A DNA stretch of 64,000 bases from the NCBI GenBank assembly GCA_019722365.1, contig JADFUC010001683.1:372001-436000 (forward strand), in the 5' to 3' direction. The position numbers and the translations under genes were made by a program. Below, in pieces: positions 13,725 through 24,700 of the stretch (within the stretch, counting starts at the first letter, position 1; each line of letters begins with the position of its first letter). The notes under the pieces are model-generated. The model did not search any database and was not told the DNA's origin. It saw nothing but the letters and a program-made list of their open reading frames with translations. The DNA is from Lithospermum erythrorhizon (Eukaryota; Streptophyta; Magnoliopsida; Boraginales; Boraginaceae).

Positions 13725-15194
13725 CTAACATTTGTCTGGACTAAAACCAACAACATTATTAGCCAAATCATAACTGACACGTGTCCCTTGTTGCTGAATG
13801 TTACCTATGATAGCCAGTGACCCTGACGTCGGAGCAAAAGCAAAACAATATTTTCCGGCGGAGTCCACCGGAATCAAATAATTCTTTGGATGCAACGCCA
13901 CCGTTTTGCCACCGCCGAACCTAAACGCCACCGTCGGAACCGTAACGGAACTCATTGATGACAAATCATAACATGTATCGAATAATGCAAATGAACTCGA
14001 CTTCGGTAAATGTTGACTGAGTTTGACGAACGAGTCACGGAGTGAGTTGTACGCCGCCGTCTGCAACCGAGTCACGGCGGTGCCGGAGTCGATGATCACG
14101 CCTCCGTAGCCGGAGGAGTCGAAGGCGAAGACCGACTCCGGCAACGACACCGGCCGGCCGCCGACGGCGAGTCCGGCTAGGGGGAGGTAGTAGAAGGTGT
14201 TGATCTTCGGGTTGCGGAGGAGCGGCACGGTGACCGAGTCTCTCGGGGGAGCGGAGTCGAAATCGAGGGTGGAGGACGCGGACGAGTCGCGTTGGACGAG
14301 GCAATATGAAAACGAAGTCGTTTTGATTTGGGTAGGAAATGAAAGTTTTCCGTGTCCGAGGCCTAATAAGCCGGCGGCACCAATGAATAATCCTTCGTTT
14401 TGGTGTCCGCAACCGATCGCGACGTTCGGAATTGATTTTGCCGAAGCGGATCCGAACGTGACGGATTCGGTTGCGAAATCGCCGACGGTATAGGACCCGT
14501 CGCCATAAGAAACTTGGTAGAGGCAAGAATTAGCCTGACAAGCCGATACCCGAAGAGCGTTACATTGCTGGGAAGAACATCCGACGGATTTATACGTCGT
14601 CGAAGAACCCGGGTTGAAAATCGGGTCGGATTGTTCGTAACATTCGGTGCATGGTTTGCATTGGAGCCAACTGATATCACTTCCAGTATCTATAACCATG
14701 TAGAATTGCTTCACGGGTCGACCTACCCCGACCCTTGTGAAGTACTCCCCGCTTCCCTGATTCGCCCCGGATGTTAACGGAGCCTGGATTTTTTCTGGCC
14801 CTAAACTTGTATCCGCCGGGTTCAAGTCCTGTGTGGTGAGATTCTTGAGGGAGAGTTGGTGTTGAGTCATGAGTGATGCAACTCTAGCTGAGTCACGAGC
14901 TAGTCGTGCTTTAGTCACGGCTGCATAGTCTTTCTCTTTGGGTGCAACAATGGCTGCCCGCGGATGGAGTGTGAACGATAATTCAGAGGAAGGCGTCTCT
15001 GCAACGCCCTCTTCTTGAATGGTTTGGGGAGAAAGATTGAAAATAGCTTTGGTTTTTTGCATGGATGATTTCACATCAAGTTCTTGGTAATGCATGGAAT
15101 CTGTATACGTTGAAGAACGAGAAAGGGCAAAAGGTATGAGATATAGGACAAAGAAAGTGGACAAAGGGAAATGGTTTCTGTGAATTTGAGCCAT
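13725..15194 (-). CDS. ASPG1: aspartic protease, ASPG1-like (pepsin family A1)
   Basis: A single uninterrupted exon of 489 residues. Residues 1-25 form a hydrophobic signal peptide, followed by a propeptide to about 140. The mature domain begins near GEYFTRVGVG. Catalytic motifs are DTGS with Asp169 and DSGT with Asp369; the flap tyrosine is Tyr230 in YGDGS. Cysteines in C-K-P-C-T-E-C and the final DKC fit the nepenthesin-type plant family. The closest relatives that I recall are ASPG1 proteases, secreted or ER enzymes linked in Arabidopsis to guard-cell drought responses and seed-reserve breakdown; exact orthology is inference. The first ATG places the signal peptide at the N terminus, so the start is natural. 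The GC-rich third-codon positions contrast with the AT-rich surroundings, which is common for this intronless family. No lesion seen. Confidence 0.88.
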   Translation of the reverse strand: MAQIHRNHFPLSTFFVLYLIPFALSRSSTYTDSMHYQELDVKSSMQKTKAIFNLSPQTIQEEGVAETPSSELSFTLHPRAAIVAPKEKDYAAVTKARLARDSARVASLMTQHQLSLKNLTTQDLNPADTSLGPEKIQAPLTSGANQGSGEYFTRVGVGRPVKQFYMVIDTGSDISWLQCKPCTECYEQSDPIFNPGSSTTYKSVGCSSQQCNALRVSACQANSCLYQVSYGDGSYTVGDFATESVTFGSASAKSIPNVAIGCGHQNEGLFIGAAGLLGLGHGKLSFPTQIKTTSFSYCLVQRDSSASSTLDFDSAPPRDSVTVPLLRNPKINTFYYLPLAGLAVGGRPVSLPESVFAFDSSGYGGVIIDSGTAVTRLQTAAYNSLRDSFVKLSQHLPKSSSFALFDTCYDLSSMSSVTVPTVAFRFGGGKTVALHPKNYLIPVDSAGKYCFAFAPTSGSLAIIGNIQQQGTRVSYDLANNVVGFSPDKC

Positions 15195-16700
15195 TTTTGT
15201 GAAATCTGCAAGTGAAGAAAGATGAAGTGAAGTGGGAATATATTGAGAAATGGGAGGGCAGAGTTCTTGGATTTATGCTGATAGAAAAGAGTGGGGACTA
15301 ATACCCATCACACATCAAGGTTGTCTGGAGAGATATGGAAAGCCATAATAAAGGTGCATAAAAGCTGGTTAGATCTAATTTCAGAGTAAGCAAAAAAAAT
15401 GGAAGTGGTTGAAGCAATTAATTATTATTGCTAAAAAGGTGTGGTAATCTACTAATCTCTACTTGTATTTGGTGCCTATTCCTTGTCGTTTTCACATCAT
15501 TTGAATATGCAGGTTAGAAAATGTGAGAAACTTACCATATTGTGTTTGATTATTGGATCCGAAATTAGCATACACGACGACCTGAAGGTTGATGGTACAT
15601 TTCACTAGTTAGAATAATAATCTCGACCTTATTCCACTACTAATCACGACGTACTTATGTACTTAGTTAAGTCGAAGAGGTGCTTCGACATGTCTGGTAG
15701 GTTAGAATGTAATGAAGAGATTTAATGGAACGTCGGCTACTTCTATGAAATGGACATTCCGTGCAGCTTTCAACTCCAAAAATTTATGAGTAATGAATTG
15801 TACTGTGGTCCTAAGTTGTAATGAGGTTATTAGTTTGTCATTTATGTAAATAATGTGATGCTGAGAAATTGACAGGTCTATTGTAAATTTTGGAGCTTGA
15901 AGAAAGAAGAGGACACTCTTGTAAGTTGTCAGATATGTTTCTGTGCTAGAGATGTTGATTAGTGGTTACTGGTTGGACATAAAACAATGGCAAGTCACAA
16001 GTGGGTGGTCTGGGCAGGTGGGTATTCATTAACCAATCCAAACTTGAGTCATGGGTCCAATTTGGGGAGAGAGACAACCATCATTATTTGTTTATTTGTC
16101 AAATTGTTCAATTATGGGTTGGTAAAAAATATAAATATTAAAAATTTGTCTTTATATTTAATTTGTGTTAAATGTTTGAATCTGCAAAATTAATCCTTAC
16201 ATATCCATCGTGGAGGAAAAAATACAACACAACTGTACGTGTAAGTTAACTATTCCCTATGTTGTCCAAAAAAACTTGAAAAATTATGTTGATATGTTGG
16301 TATTTGATAGTTAACAAAACTACTTCATCAACAAAATATGTACGTTTTGGGCTTAATTAAAATAAACTACGATATTCGAATAGAAATTATAATAACTTTG
16401 ATAAATTTCACATGCATGATGCTAAATAAACAACGACTTATTCAACATTACTACTGATTGGACGATTCTTAAGTCTAATTTAATTTACCTATGTCGCTGT
16501 CATGATCTCATTATTATTAATAAACATTCAAAAAAAAAAAAGTATTTTCTCCGCCATTTTATGTACAAAACATAACCGGTCTAAAACTTCTCCATAAGTA
16601 AAGGAATTAGTAATCACAAGTAAATCTAAACAAAAATGGTACATGAGCTCCAACATTATCTTCAATAACATATAACTTCCACGAAAGATGATCAAGAACG
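15195..16700. other. intergenic, upstream of the protease gene
   Basis: Carries the 5' flank and presumed promoter of the protease gene (-). No second gene, RNA or recognisable mobile element. The 68-codon open frame near 15987-16193 has no feature that I can interpret and is probably chance. Confidence 0.45.
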
Positions 16701-16865
16701 TCATCTAGCTTTCGACTTTGAACAACAAAAGCATGAGAATAAAACTTTTAGTGCATTCCTTAGGACATTCCCCCTTGCAGGAATCAATCGTGGAGCGGAG
16801 GTCGAGGCGGCGGCGTTTGTTTTGAACACCTGACCATGCGTAACACCACCACCAAAATGTCCCAT
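16701..16865 (-). CDS. small 54-residue protein, Cys-rich C terminus, unknown function
   Basis: An open frame from ATG at 16865 to TGA at 16701. It begins MGHFGGGV, runs through an Ala/Ser stretch and a basic PARGNVLRNALKVL segment, and ends SCFCCSKSKAR. Support for a real gene: a TATA-type element on the same strand about 95 bases upstream (16961-16970), an A-rich leader directly before the ATG, and GC-rich codons in an AT-rich region. Gly2 with Gly6 fits a possible N-myristoylation signal, and the Cys-Phe-Cys-Cys cluster could be palmitoylated; both are inference. I do not recognise the family. It lies alone between the protease and CLPS1 genes. Confidence 0.6.
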   Translation of the reverse strand: MGHFGGGVTHGQVFKTNAAASTSAPRLIPARGNVLRNALKVLFSCFCCSKSKAR

Positions 16866-16960
16866 TTTTTTTTTATTTTTTTTTTGTAAATGATGAGATT
16901 ATAGGAAAATTCTAGGAAAGGTTTTGTGAATAATTGATGAAAAAATGTGAGCCGGCCGAC

Positions 16961-16970
16961 CTATATTTAA
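16961..16970 (-). promoter_or_regulatory. TATA box of the 54-residue protein gene
   Basis: On the minus strand this reads TTAAATATAG, about 95 bases upstream of the ATG at 16865. Transcription would start roughly 60-70 bases before the ATG, leaving an A-rich leader, a normal plant arrangement. Confidence 0.5.
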
Positions 16971-18415
16971 ATGATAGTGTAATGCCCGCGTAAGCCGAGT
17001 CAATAAGCGAGTGTGGCCCTACTATTTATTTTATTGTTTCAAGCTAAGTAGTTTACTTATGTTTGATTGAGTCCTGTTCCCTTTTAGCTTGTCTAAATTC
17101 TCATACGTTAGTTTGATTTAGTCCACTCGAGATCTATGGTCTTCTAATTCTTATTTTTTCATTCAATTCAAGTTGGGATGTGTATTCCTTGGTCTTGTTT
17201 GGTTCATAAGGGAAGAAATGGGAAAGGTTGGAAATTTTGTATTGGATATCAAATATGACAATCTTTCGGCTGTTGGGACGCATACGTTTCATACTAACTT
17301 AACTCATGGGTGACATTCTTGTTTTATGTTTTCACTTGTTGATTTCTTTTTTTAACTTGTATGTGTAAAGTTTTATGTTATGATTTTGTGTTTTTAGTGA
17401 GTTTCCTATATATGTAACATACTAACATATAATGATGAGGATGTGTACTTTAGTGGTTAATGGGGAAATGCAAGAATATATACTTCGAAATTGTTTGATA
17501 TGAAATTATATTTTGATTTTTTGTATAATTTTGTTCATAATCATTTTGTAGATATACCATAATTACTGTCTTATGAATATTTTATACATAACATGGACAC
17601 AAAAAATTAAGGTAAATGATAAAAAATATAAAGCTATCGATCGTAGTTTTGTTATACTCCCCCTTTACTTATGTGACACCTTCTATTTTTCATATTCTTA
17701 CAAACTCTCATTTTTGGCATAAAACAAATATGAATATTACAACAATATAAAATATGTCCGATCAAATGAACGCTTTGTTACCGTTTATTTTGATGGTGTG
17801 AAATGAACCATTTTGAGTTCGTGACTGAGGTAAATCCAAAAATGTATAGTTTTATATTTCAAATTTGTCTGGCATGAGATTATTTGAAATTTTACTTTTC
17901 ATATTATTGAATAATGAAGAATTAATATCAATATGCTCCAATATATTATCTTAAGAAGCTCTCGTTTAAATGGAATAAGCCGATTTACTAAATGCCTTTT
18001 ATTAATGAAACAACCTTTGGAGATTTAAATTCCACCATTGCATGGCTCCATGCAACCTTTGGAGATTTTTAATGAAAACTAGCTAGTAGGCTGTCCACTG
18101 TATGAAACAAAATGGTTACTTTGCCAAATTCAACAGAAAAAAAGGCATGCAATGATTGTTCCCATCTCATATATAGTGGAGTATCAAATTGCACCATCAA
18201 CTTTACTAAGAACACAGATAACATACTGCAGACATAACAAACAGGACAAACTCTCCACTACTCCAAAATAGAGAAGCAGTTTATCATATATAGTTAATGT
18301 TTCTCATCTGAGGCAACAAAGGGGGTAACCCGACACAGGTTTATGACGACTTCTATTATGTACAAATACGCAGAGTACCTAATATTTAACCGGGCTATGA
18401 TCCGGAGGTGCATAA
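16971..18415. other. intergenic, 3' flank of CLPS1
   Basis: AT-rich sequence without a supported gene. The part next to 18416 is the presumed 3' untranslated region of CLPS1 (-). No repeats with clear ends were seen. Confidence 0.45.
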
Positions 18416-21400
18416 TTAGCAGCCTCCATCTGCCGGCTCAATTGAACTCAAAAGACCATTGCTACGTAGCTGCATGCAGTGTTCTTCTGCATCAGCTTGA
18501 GCACAGATAATCACCACCGACATGCCATTGTGATGTGCTTCCTGCATGATGTTGACTGCATTATCGACAGTCATCCCAGGTATAACCTTCATCAGCACTT
18601 GTACTACATACTCCCTCTTGTTGAAGTTGTCATTATGCAGTAACACACGGTAAGGCGGGGACATTTTCTTCGATTTCCTGGAAAGGAAAAAAATCAATAC
18701 CTAGTAGTGTAACTAATTGGGTTTTGTAAGGTACACATTCAAACAAGCTATAGAAACTCTATTAAATCGATCTAACATTCAACAAATAAAAAAACCACAA
18801 CAGAAGCTCAACTTAGAAATGAAAAACAAAGGAAGGTGTGAATGGAAAGGGACATTTCCAAATTAGCCACTAATTAGAGAATATACCCTTTAGACGGAGG
18901 AGCAACATACTGCACTAAAAAAATCATATGTAAGGGTAGGTGTTTCAAAACTTTTCAGAAGGAAACAACAGTCGACTTTCCAGCTCTAAGTAAAATAAAT
19001 AATAGTGTCTAATCATAATCTAAAACAAAGTAAATCTTTAGATATAAACTTCACTGATGTCTAACGATGCTTTATCTGCTAATAATTTTTGCGGATTATA
19101 TGACATTTTAATATGATTTATGAAAGTGATAAGGTCACCACATCTACATTAAACTGTCAGATACTCCTAGCTCACAACGTACATGTAACTAGTCTTAATT
19201 TTCACATTCCTTTTGGTTACTATCTAGTTTTCCATTGCTTAAACATAGGAGCTTATGCCTGTTATGCCCACCCCTTGCACCAAAAACCATGGGGAACTAT
19301 AATGCCTACCCAATATTACTCCTATTACCAAAACCTCTGGACATCAATGTTCACCAAGTTTTTCTGTCTTACTTTGGTTGAAGTTGTTTCCCATGTTGGA
19401 GAAATTCATCCTTTGGATAAACATTCTCTTACCCATGCTTATGGCATGTTGCAACTGCTCTGACATGGATTTAGGTTCTAAATTTAGGTGACTTCACTTA
19501 TGTTTCCCATTAGGGGGGGGTGATAATGATCCAAAAGAAAGGCATTCCTATTGCTCCATTAATACCTAAGGTCAAACTCAGACTCGCGGCCTGGAGTTGT
19601 TTTCTCAATCACGGGCTTGTCCAGCACGCCTGCACCTTTTCCTATCGCTCCAAGTGGCAACGTCATCAGTGTGCTTCTGCTCCCATATTGTTTGTAAAAC
19701 GAGTATTTATCCCCTGCAGCAGCACGAATGTATTTGAGCATTAAACTCGTAGTCTGGAATATACTTGACGAGTCACTCTAGATAATCACTTGCGCATCTA
19801 AAAGTGAAAAATCTGTAAGTGCAGTGAAGCTACAAATTACAGAGTAATTTTGCTAGAAAATTCAAGGAATATAAACTAAGTGAAGGTTCAACAACAATGG
19901 CAGCGTCTAACACCAGAAATTGACATTTGTACAGGAAATGGAAATTTTCTTTAGTGACAAATCAACACTAGGTTTAAGTCCTGGCAGCCCGGTGGACCCC
20001 AGTGTTCATATAAAGTGAGTAGCAAGTACATTTTATGCCCTTTGTCAAAACCTAATCAACACGAGTGAGACTTTCTCTTGGTGCTTTTAGCTGGCACCTG
20101 ATGTATGTGAGTTACTAAAGCTCTTAACACACACATAATTAAAGCTATATATAGAGAACTCTCATCCAGATCAGTGGGAAAAAATCAGTTATTACATCAT
20201 TGCTTAAGATATCAACATACATAAAAACAAAAGAGAAGAAAAATGACCAGGGAAACTATTGGTCACTCTTATAAGCAAGCAAATGTGTGCATTACTCGAC
20301 TTAGGTGCGTCAGAAAAAAACATATCATTTTGAACATGAGAATTTTACCACCAAAATTTTGCTCTAAACGAACTATTTTTTAACAAGAAGAGATGCGAAA
20401 AGCAGAAACCAAACATCGCCTTATGTCGAAACAAAAACTTGATTTCTTAAAACCTCGTTGGTCCTATCAGAGAAATAAGTTTGAGATCCTCACCTCTCAA
20501 CACCTACTGAATCCCTCCCTACAATATCTAAAAACAATACCCATCATCTTTGTAATTCGAAAAATCGCCCTTTTTAGAGGGAAACATAAAAAGATAACCA
20601 GAAAAATCTTCACTTTTTTATTCTGTTATTCCTTAACACTCCAAGATATATTCACTTGGATTCAAGTACACCCTTCTTCAATAGTTATTTATCAAATCTT
20701 TTACTGTTTCCCAATATATAAAAAGCTCGACTTACATAACATCTACAATAATAAATTGCTAGCAATGGTCTTTAGTCAAAACCCAAATCAAGACAACATT
20801 TTGATAACCCAAAACAAACAAAGAAGACATTAAAATGGCAAATAAATAGTTTTTCATACATACAACAAACTTTTTCAAGTCACAATTGTTGAAATTTGGC
20901 TCCTAATAACCCAAGAGTTCCAAGAGTTCATATGTGATTGTCCCACATTGAAAAATAAGAAGAAATTCACCACTATATAAGCCTAGGAGATGATGTCTTT
21001 TTGCGCTTATGATCCACATCCAATCATTCAAATACAAACATTCAGAAAAGATAAAAATATATATATCAAGAAAGTTGAACTCACATATAAAAAAAAAAAA
21101 AAATTGAACTTGAACAACAGTTAGCTCTCTACTACAATTTCAATCAATACCCAACAATCAAAATAGACTAAGTAGCACCATCAAACTATACAAACATAAT
21201 AATCTCAAAATCCTATCTTAAAAACCCTTGATTTGTATTTTGAAAAATAAAACATGAGACATTTTAGCTTGCCGCTTTAGCCATCACATAGATTAAAAAA
21301 AAGAAAAATTAGTAAAAAATTATATTAAAAATATAAAATTGTTATTTATTATGCTAAAACCACAACTATTTTCAAACAAACTTAAAAACTAAAAAAAAGG

Positions 21401-21484
21401 AGTGAGTAATAATATACCATTTATGTTGGGTTGGAAGACATTGTTGGAAGAGAGAGGGAATCGACCACAGATTGCAGTCTCCAT
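18416..21484 (-). CDS. CLPS1: ATP-dependent Clp protease adaptor ClpS1, chloroplastic
   Basis: Three exons on the minus strand: 21418-21484 (starts METAICGRF), 19566-19713 (GDKYSF to ESEFDLR) and 18416-18677 (KSKKMSPPYRV to the stop). Splice phases join exactly (G|GG and AG|G) to give 158 residues, close to the plant ClpS1 length that I recall. The first 50 or so residues form the chloroplast transit peptide. The core has the ClpS signature LLHNDNFNKREYVVQVL, where Asn-Asp lines the N-degron pocket, and PGMTVDNAVNIMQEAHHNG. ClpS1 delivers substrates with destabilising N termini to ClpC in the stroma. Intron 1 (1.7 kb) hosts a solo LTR. Exon 1 is too short to be found by length and was located from METAICGR and the phase. 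The gene is intact. Confidence 0.92.
20887..21153. mobile_element. solo LTR in CLPS1 intron 1
   Basis: A 267-bp segment starting TGTTGAAATTTGG and ending CAATACCCA, flanked by the same five bases ACAAT at 20882-20886 and 21154-21158. Inside are TCCCACATTG and, about 25 bases further, ACTATATAAG, a TATA box as in plant Copia-type LTRs. No primer-binding site or internal coding region follows, so it is best read as a solo LTR left by recombination. The 3' end is slightly ambiguous because CCAACA three bases further would also give a TG..CA end, but then the target duplication fails. Confidence 0.6.
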
Positions 21485-21712
21485 TTCCCACTCACTCTAC
21501 AGTCTACACACACAGAGAGTCTTGGGTATATTTTAGACTTTAGTATATGTTGCTATTATGTGTGGAAATGAGTTTGTGTTCTTAGGTTGTATCAATAAAG
21601 ATGATGATTATGGTTGGTATGGGGACTCTTTATTTTTTTATTTTTTTATTTGTGGATGTTGTTGCTCACTTGTCCTACACCTGTAAAAAGTATACTACAA
21701 ACAATTAATTTG

Positions 21713-24700
21713 AGCTAATTGTCCGCTCAGCCTCAAGATATCGTTTATTCGTCAATTGCCCTCCGACTTTGGCCATCTCTGCCACGGCGCCTCGAACTTC
21801 TACTTACAAGACGCTTCCCGAACTTCATTATTTGCCGATTGCCCCTCAACCCATTTTTTTTCACATTTTAAAGACAAAAATTACAAAATAAGGAAATGAC
21901 TAAATTACCTTTATATGATCGTGACGCTGCTCTTTTTTGTTAAGAAATTTACAATACCAATTACAAACATTATTTCCAAATTCTTTCTTTCCACCAATCA
22001 ATCAAGAGTCAGAACCCTTCATCTCCCATTCTCCTTCTCAACAAACATATCAAACCCTTCATCTTCAAGCAAAATTCTTCAAAGAACGGCTCGAAAAGAA
22101 AGTCACAACGCAATGAGACGCATTTATAAACCCGAACGCGGTATGAGGATGTTAGTGATTCCGAGAAATTTTGGAGAGAAGACGAGAGCTACAAGATATT
22201 TCTATAAAGATAGGTGTGGTTTAACTAATTTTTTCTACAATTATGAACTGCATGCTCAATTTAGGGTTTTGGTCATATTAACAACATGCATTTCAAGCCA
22301 GTAGGACAACTACTTCTTCACTATAAAGCTCGTGGTAACGGCAAATTCTAAGAAGTTTAATGGGCGACGACGCACGCCAGAATGTAAGCCAGTATTTAGA
22401 GCACTTTGGTGGCCTGAATTACGGCTTATCTGGGTTGATGACCGTTGCGGAAATTGGATTTATAGGAATTTGCTTTGTATTAAAAGAAGTTCTTTCATCG
22501 GGTTTTGGATAATTTGGTTAAGACATCTTAAGACGCGCAGTTTCCATTGATTTATACGGTTGGGGTTTGCAAAGGGAGCTAGTGAAATAGTACGTATGTA
22601 ACCCAACTAAATGAACGATTGCTAAGAATATGCTTATCGAGATGGGCAATTCTTAAGATGCTGGCCCAGCAACATCATTTATCATTAATGTAAGAAAGCC
22701 AGTTGTTGCGCTTTCAAGAAGCGCTGGGCGAAATAATGACGCGGCTAAGGCAAAGTCAAGGGTAACAAATTGAAGGTTACGTTGTCGAGCGGTATCACAT
22801 CGGTGAGTCTCAATGCAGGGAGAGAACTAGGCTAAAGGCAGGCGCGTAAGCATAAGGGAAAAGTAGGGGGCGTAAGAGAAGTGGGCCGCGATAGGGAGAA
22901 GTAGACGCGGCATGTATAAGGTAGGGGGCGGCGCAGGCTGGCAAGGTAGGGAGCGGCAAGTGTGAAATGCAGGGACCGGGCGGCGAGATGTCAGCGGGTG
23001 GGCGACGAATTGCCAACCACAATGTAGTTTATGATGATTTCGATGTAAGCGATCTTTTCTACGGTAGAGGATTGGCTTTGACGGGCGACTACGAACCTTT
23101 AAGATCTCTAAGACGCGGAGGAAAAACGAAAAGGGAAAAATGCAACCCGCATGTTTTCGACAAGAGAAGCCTTGTAGGATGAAACGGGGCACGCTTTTAC
23201 TCGATATCGGGTCATTACCGCGAAATTTGAGACTTCTGAGCATCTTGTAAAGTTAATCGAGATGACGGTTAAGCAGGTTCGGCTTCAACTTCAGGAGGAA
23301 AAAGGCCATTACCGCATTGCCAGATAATCAGTGGAAATACACTTAGCAAATCCAATCATGTCTTACCACGGTGTTCGTAATACCGTGAAAGCTTGTGGAG
23401 CTAATCAGCAAGACGCCAAGCACGAAGAAATCTTTAAAGTTTGTAAAATGATGTCGAGAGCGCATGAAGATGTCGTCGAGGGGCGCAGATTCATCAGATT
23501 CTCGCTCAAGACTTAGAAAGCTCCAACAACCCGGCCTATCAAAAGTACGGTACAACATACTTCGCTGGAGCTCAATTAAGATTGAGCATGGTGAAGTGAA
23601 GTTCTTGGCCGTAGCAAACAAGATTAGGCGAAATCCAAAAATATCCCTAAATTTTTTTATTGGGGATATCTATGATGACTTGAAAGTTGAGATTAAGGTA
23701 AAGACAAAGCATTTTGCAGCCATCAAAGCCGTTTGCACTGCTATATGGAAATGAGAATCAACAATTTGCTCACATGGAGTTACGCAAGAGTCATGGACAC
23801 TATGCCCGGTTCAACTCACATCACAAAATCGATGAACAACAAAAATTTATGCGAATCTATATCTCTGCAGCCATTGAAAAGTGGATTTTCTCGATGTAAG
23901 ATGACCCCAGGTCGATGGTTGCTTCTCGGGCGAGAGCATTCAATGGACAACTTTTACCAAGTAGCCAGCGACGCGACAATGGCATCTACCCAATTGCATG
24001 GGCCGTGGTTGAAGTGGAGAATACTGAATCTTGGAAATGGTTCATCAAATTGTTAAAAGAAGATCTCCACATGGACCTAAGCAACTGTAATCACGGGTCT
24101 CACTTGCACTCTGATCAACAAAAGCGTACGCCTGAAATGTATTTACCCCCTATACTGCAGGCTCCCCCTATACTATGCCCCCCATACCATACTTTGGCAC
24201 AATATCGCAGAATCTCGACATACATGTCATTACAGGTCTCAAAACGCCATCGTTGTCGGAAGCTTCCGACGCGAATACGCACTACGCAGTTAAACATCTT
24301 CATGCTAATCGTCAAAGAGATTCCCTAAAAGACGCATTTAAAGACTCGACGCGAAGGCGGCTACCGCTAACGCCAGCAATACTGAATACGTAACGCAACC
24401 GATAAAAAGTTAATGGGTCGGGCCAAGTAGGTTGGCCGACTCCTGAGCAGTAACCGAGTTTGCCAGATCCTGGCCCGGCCCGGCCGATGATAAAAAAACC
24501 TACTGTTTTTTTTATCATATTTTTGACGAACCGGACCGATCCGATTATTGTCCGACTCGCTGCATTATATAACAATCTAGCCCATCGACATCGCCTCATC
24601 CATTTCACCCCATCAAATTTCCATCTGGACGGGCCTCTTTGCCTGCTGGCCATCGCCCTACGATCGCCCCAGAACGGCGTTCATTTTCCCATCGTGCATC

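Noticed and set aside
14035..14777. Several long open frames on both strands over the protease gene
   Set aside because: Arginine-rich or proline-rich shadows produced by the GC-rich codon usage of the protease.
13725..15194. Horizontal transfer suggested by the GC-rich protease gene
   Set aside because: Intronless, GC-rich A1 proteases are normal in plants, and all motifs are plant nepenthesin/ASPG type.
20937..20985. Possible plant snRNA promoter (TCCCACATTG plus TATA box)
   Set aside because: The spacing is short of the usual USE-TATA distance for Pol II snRNA genes, no snRNA-like sequence follows, and the motif pair lies inside a TG..CA segment with a target duplication, as in LTRs.
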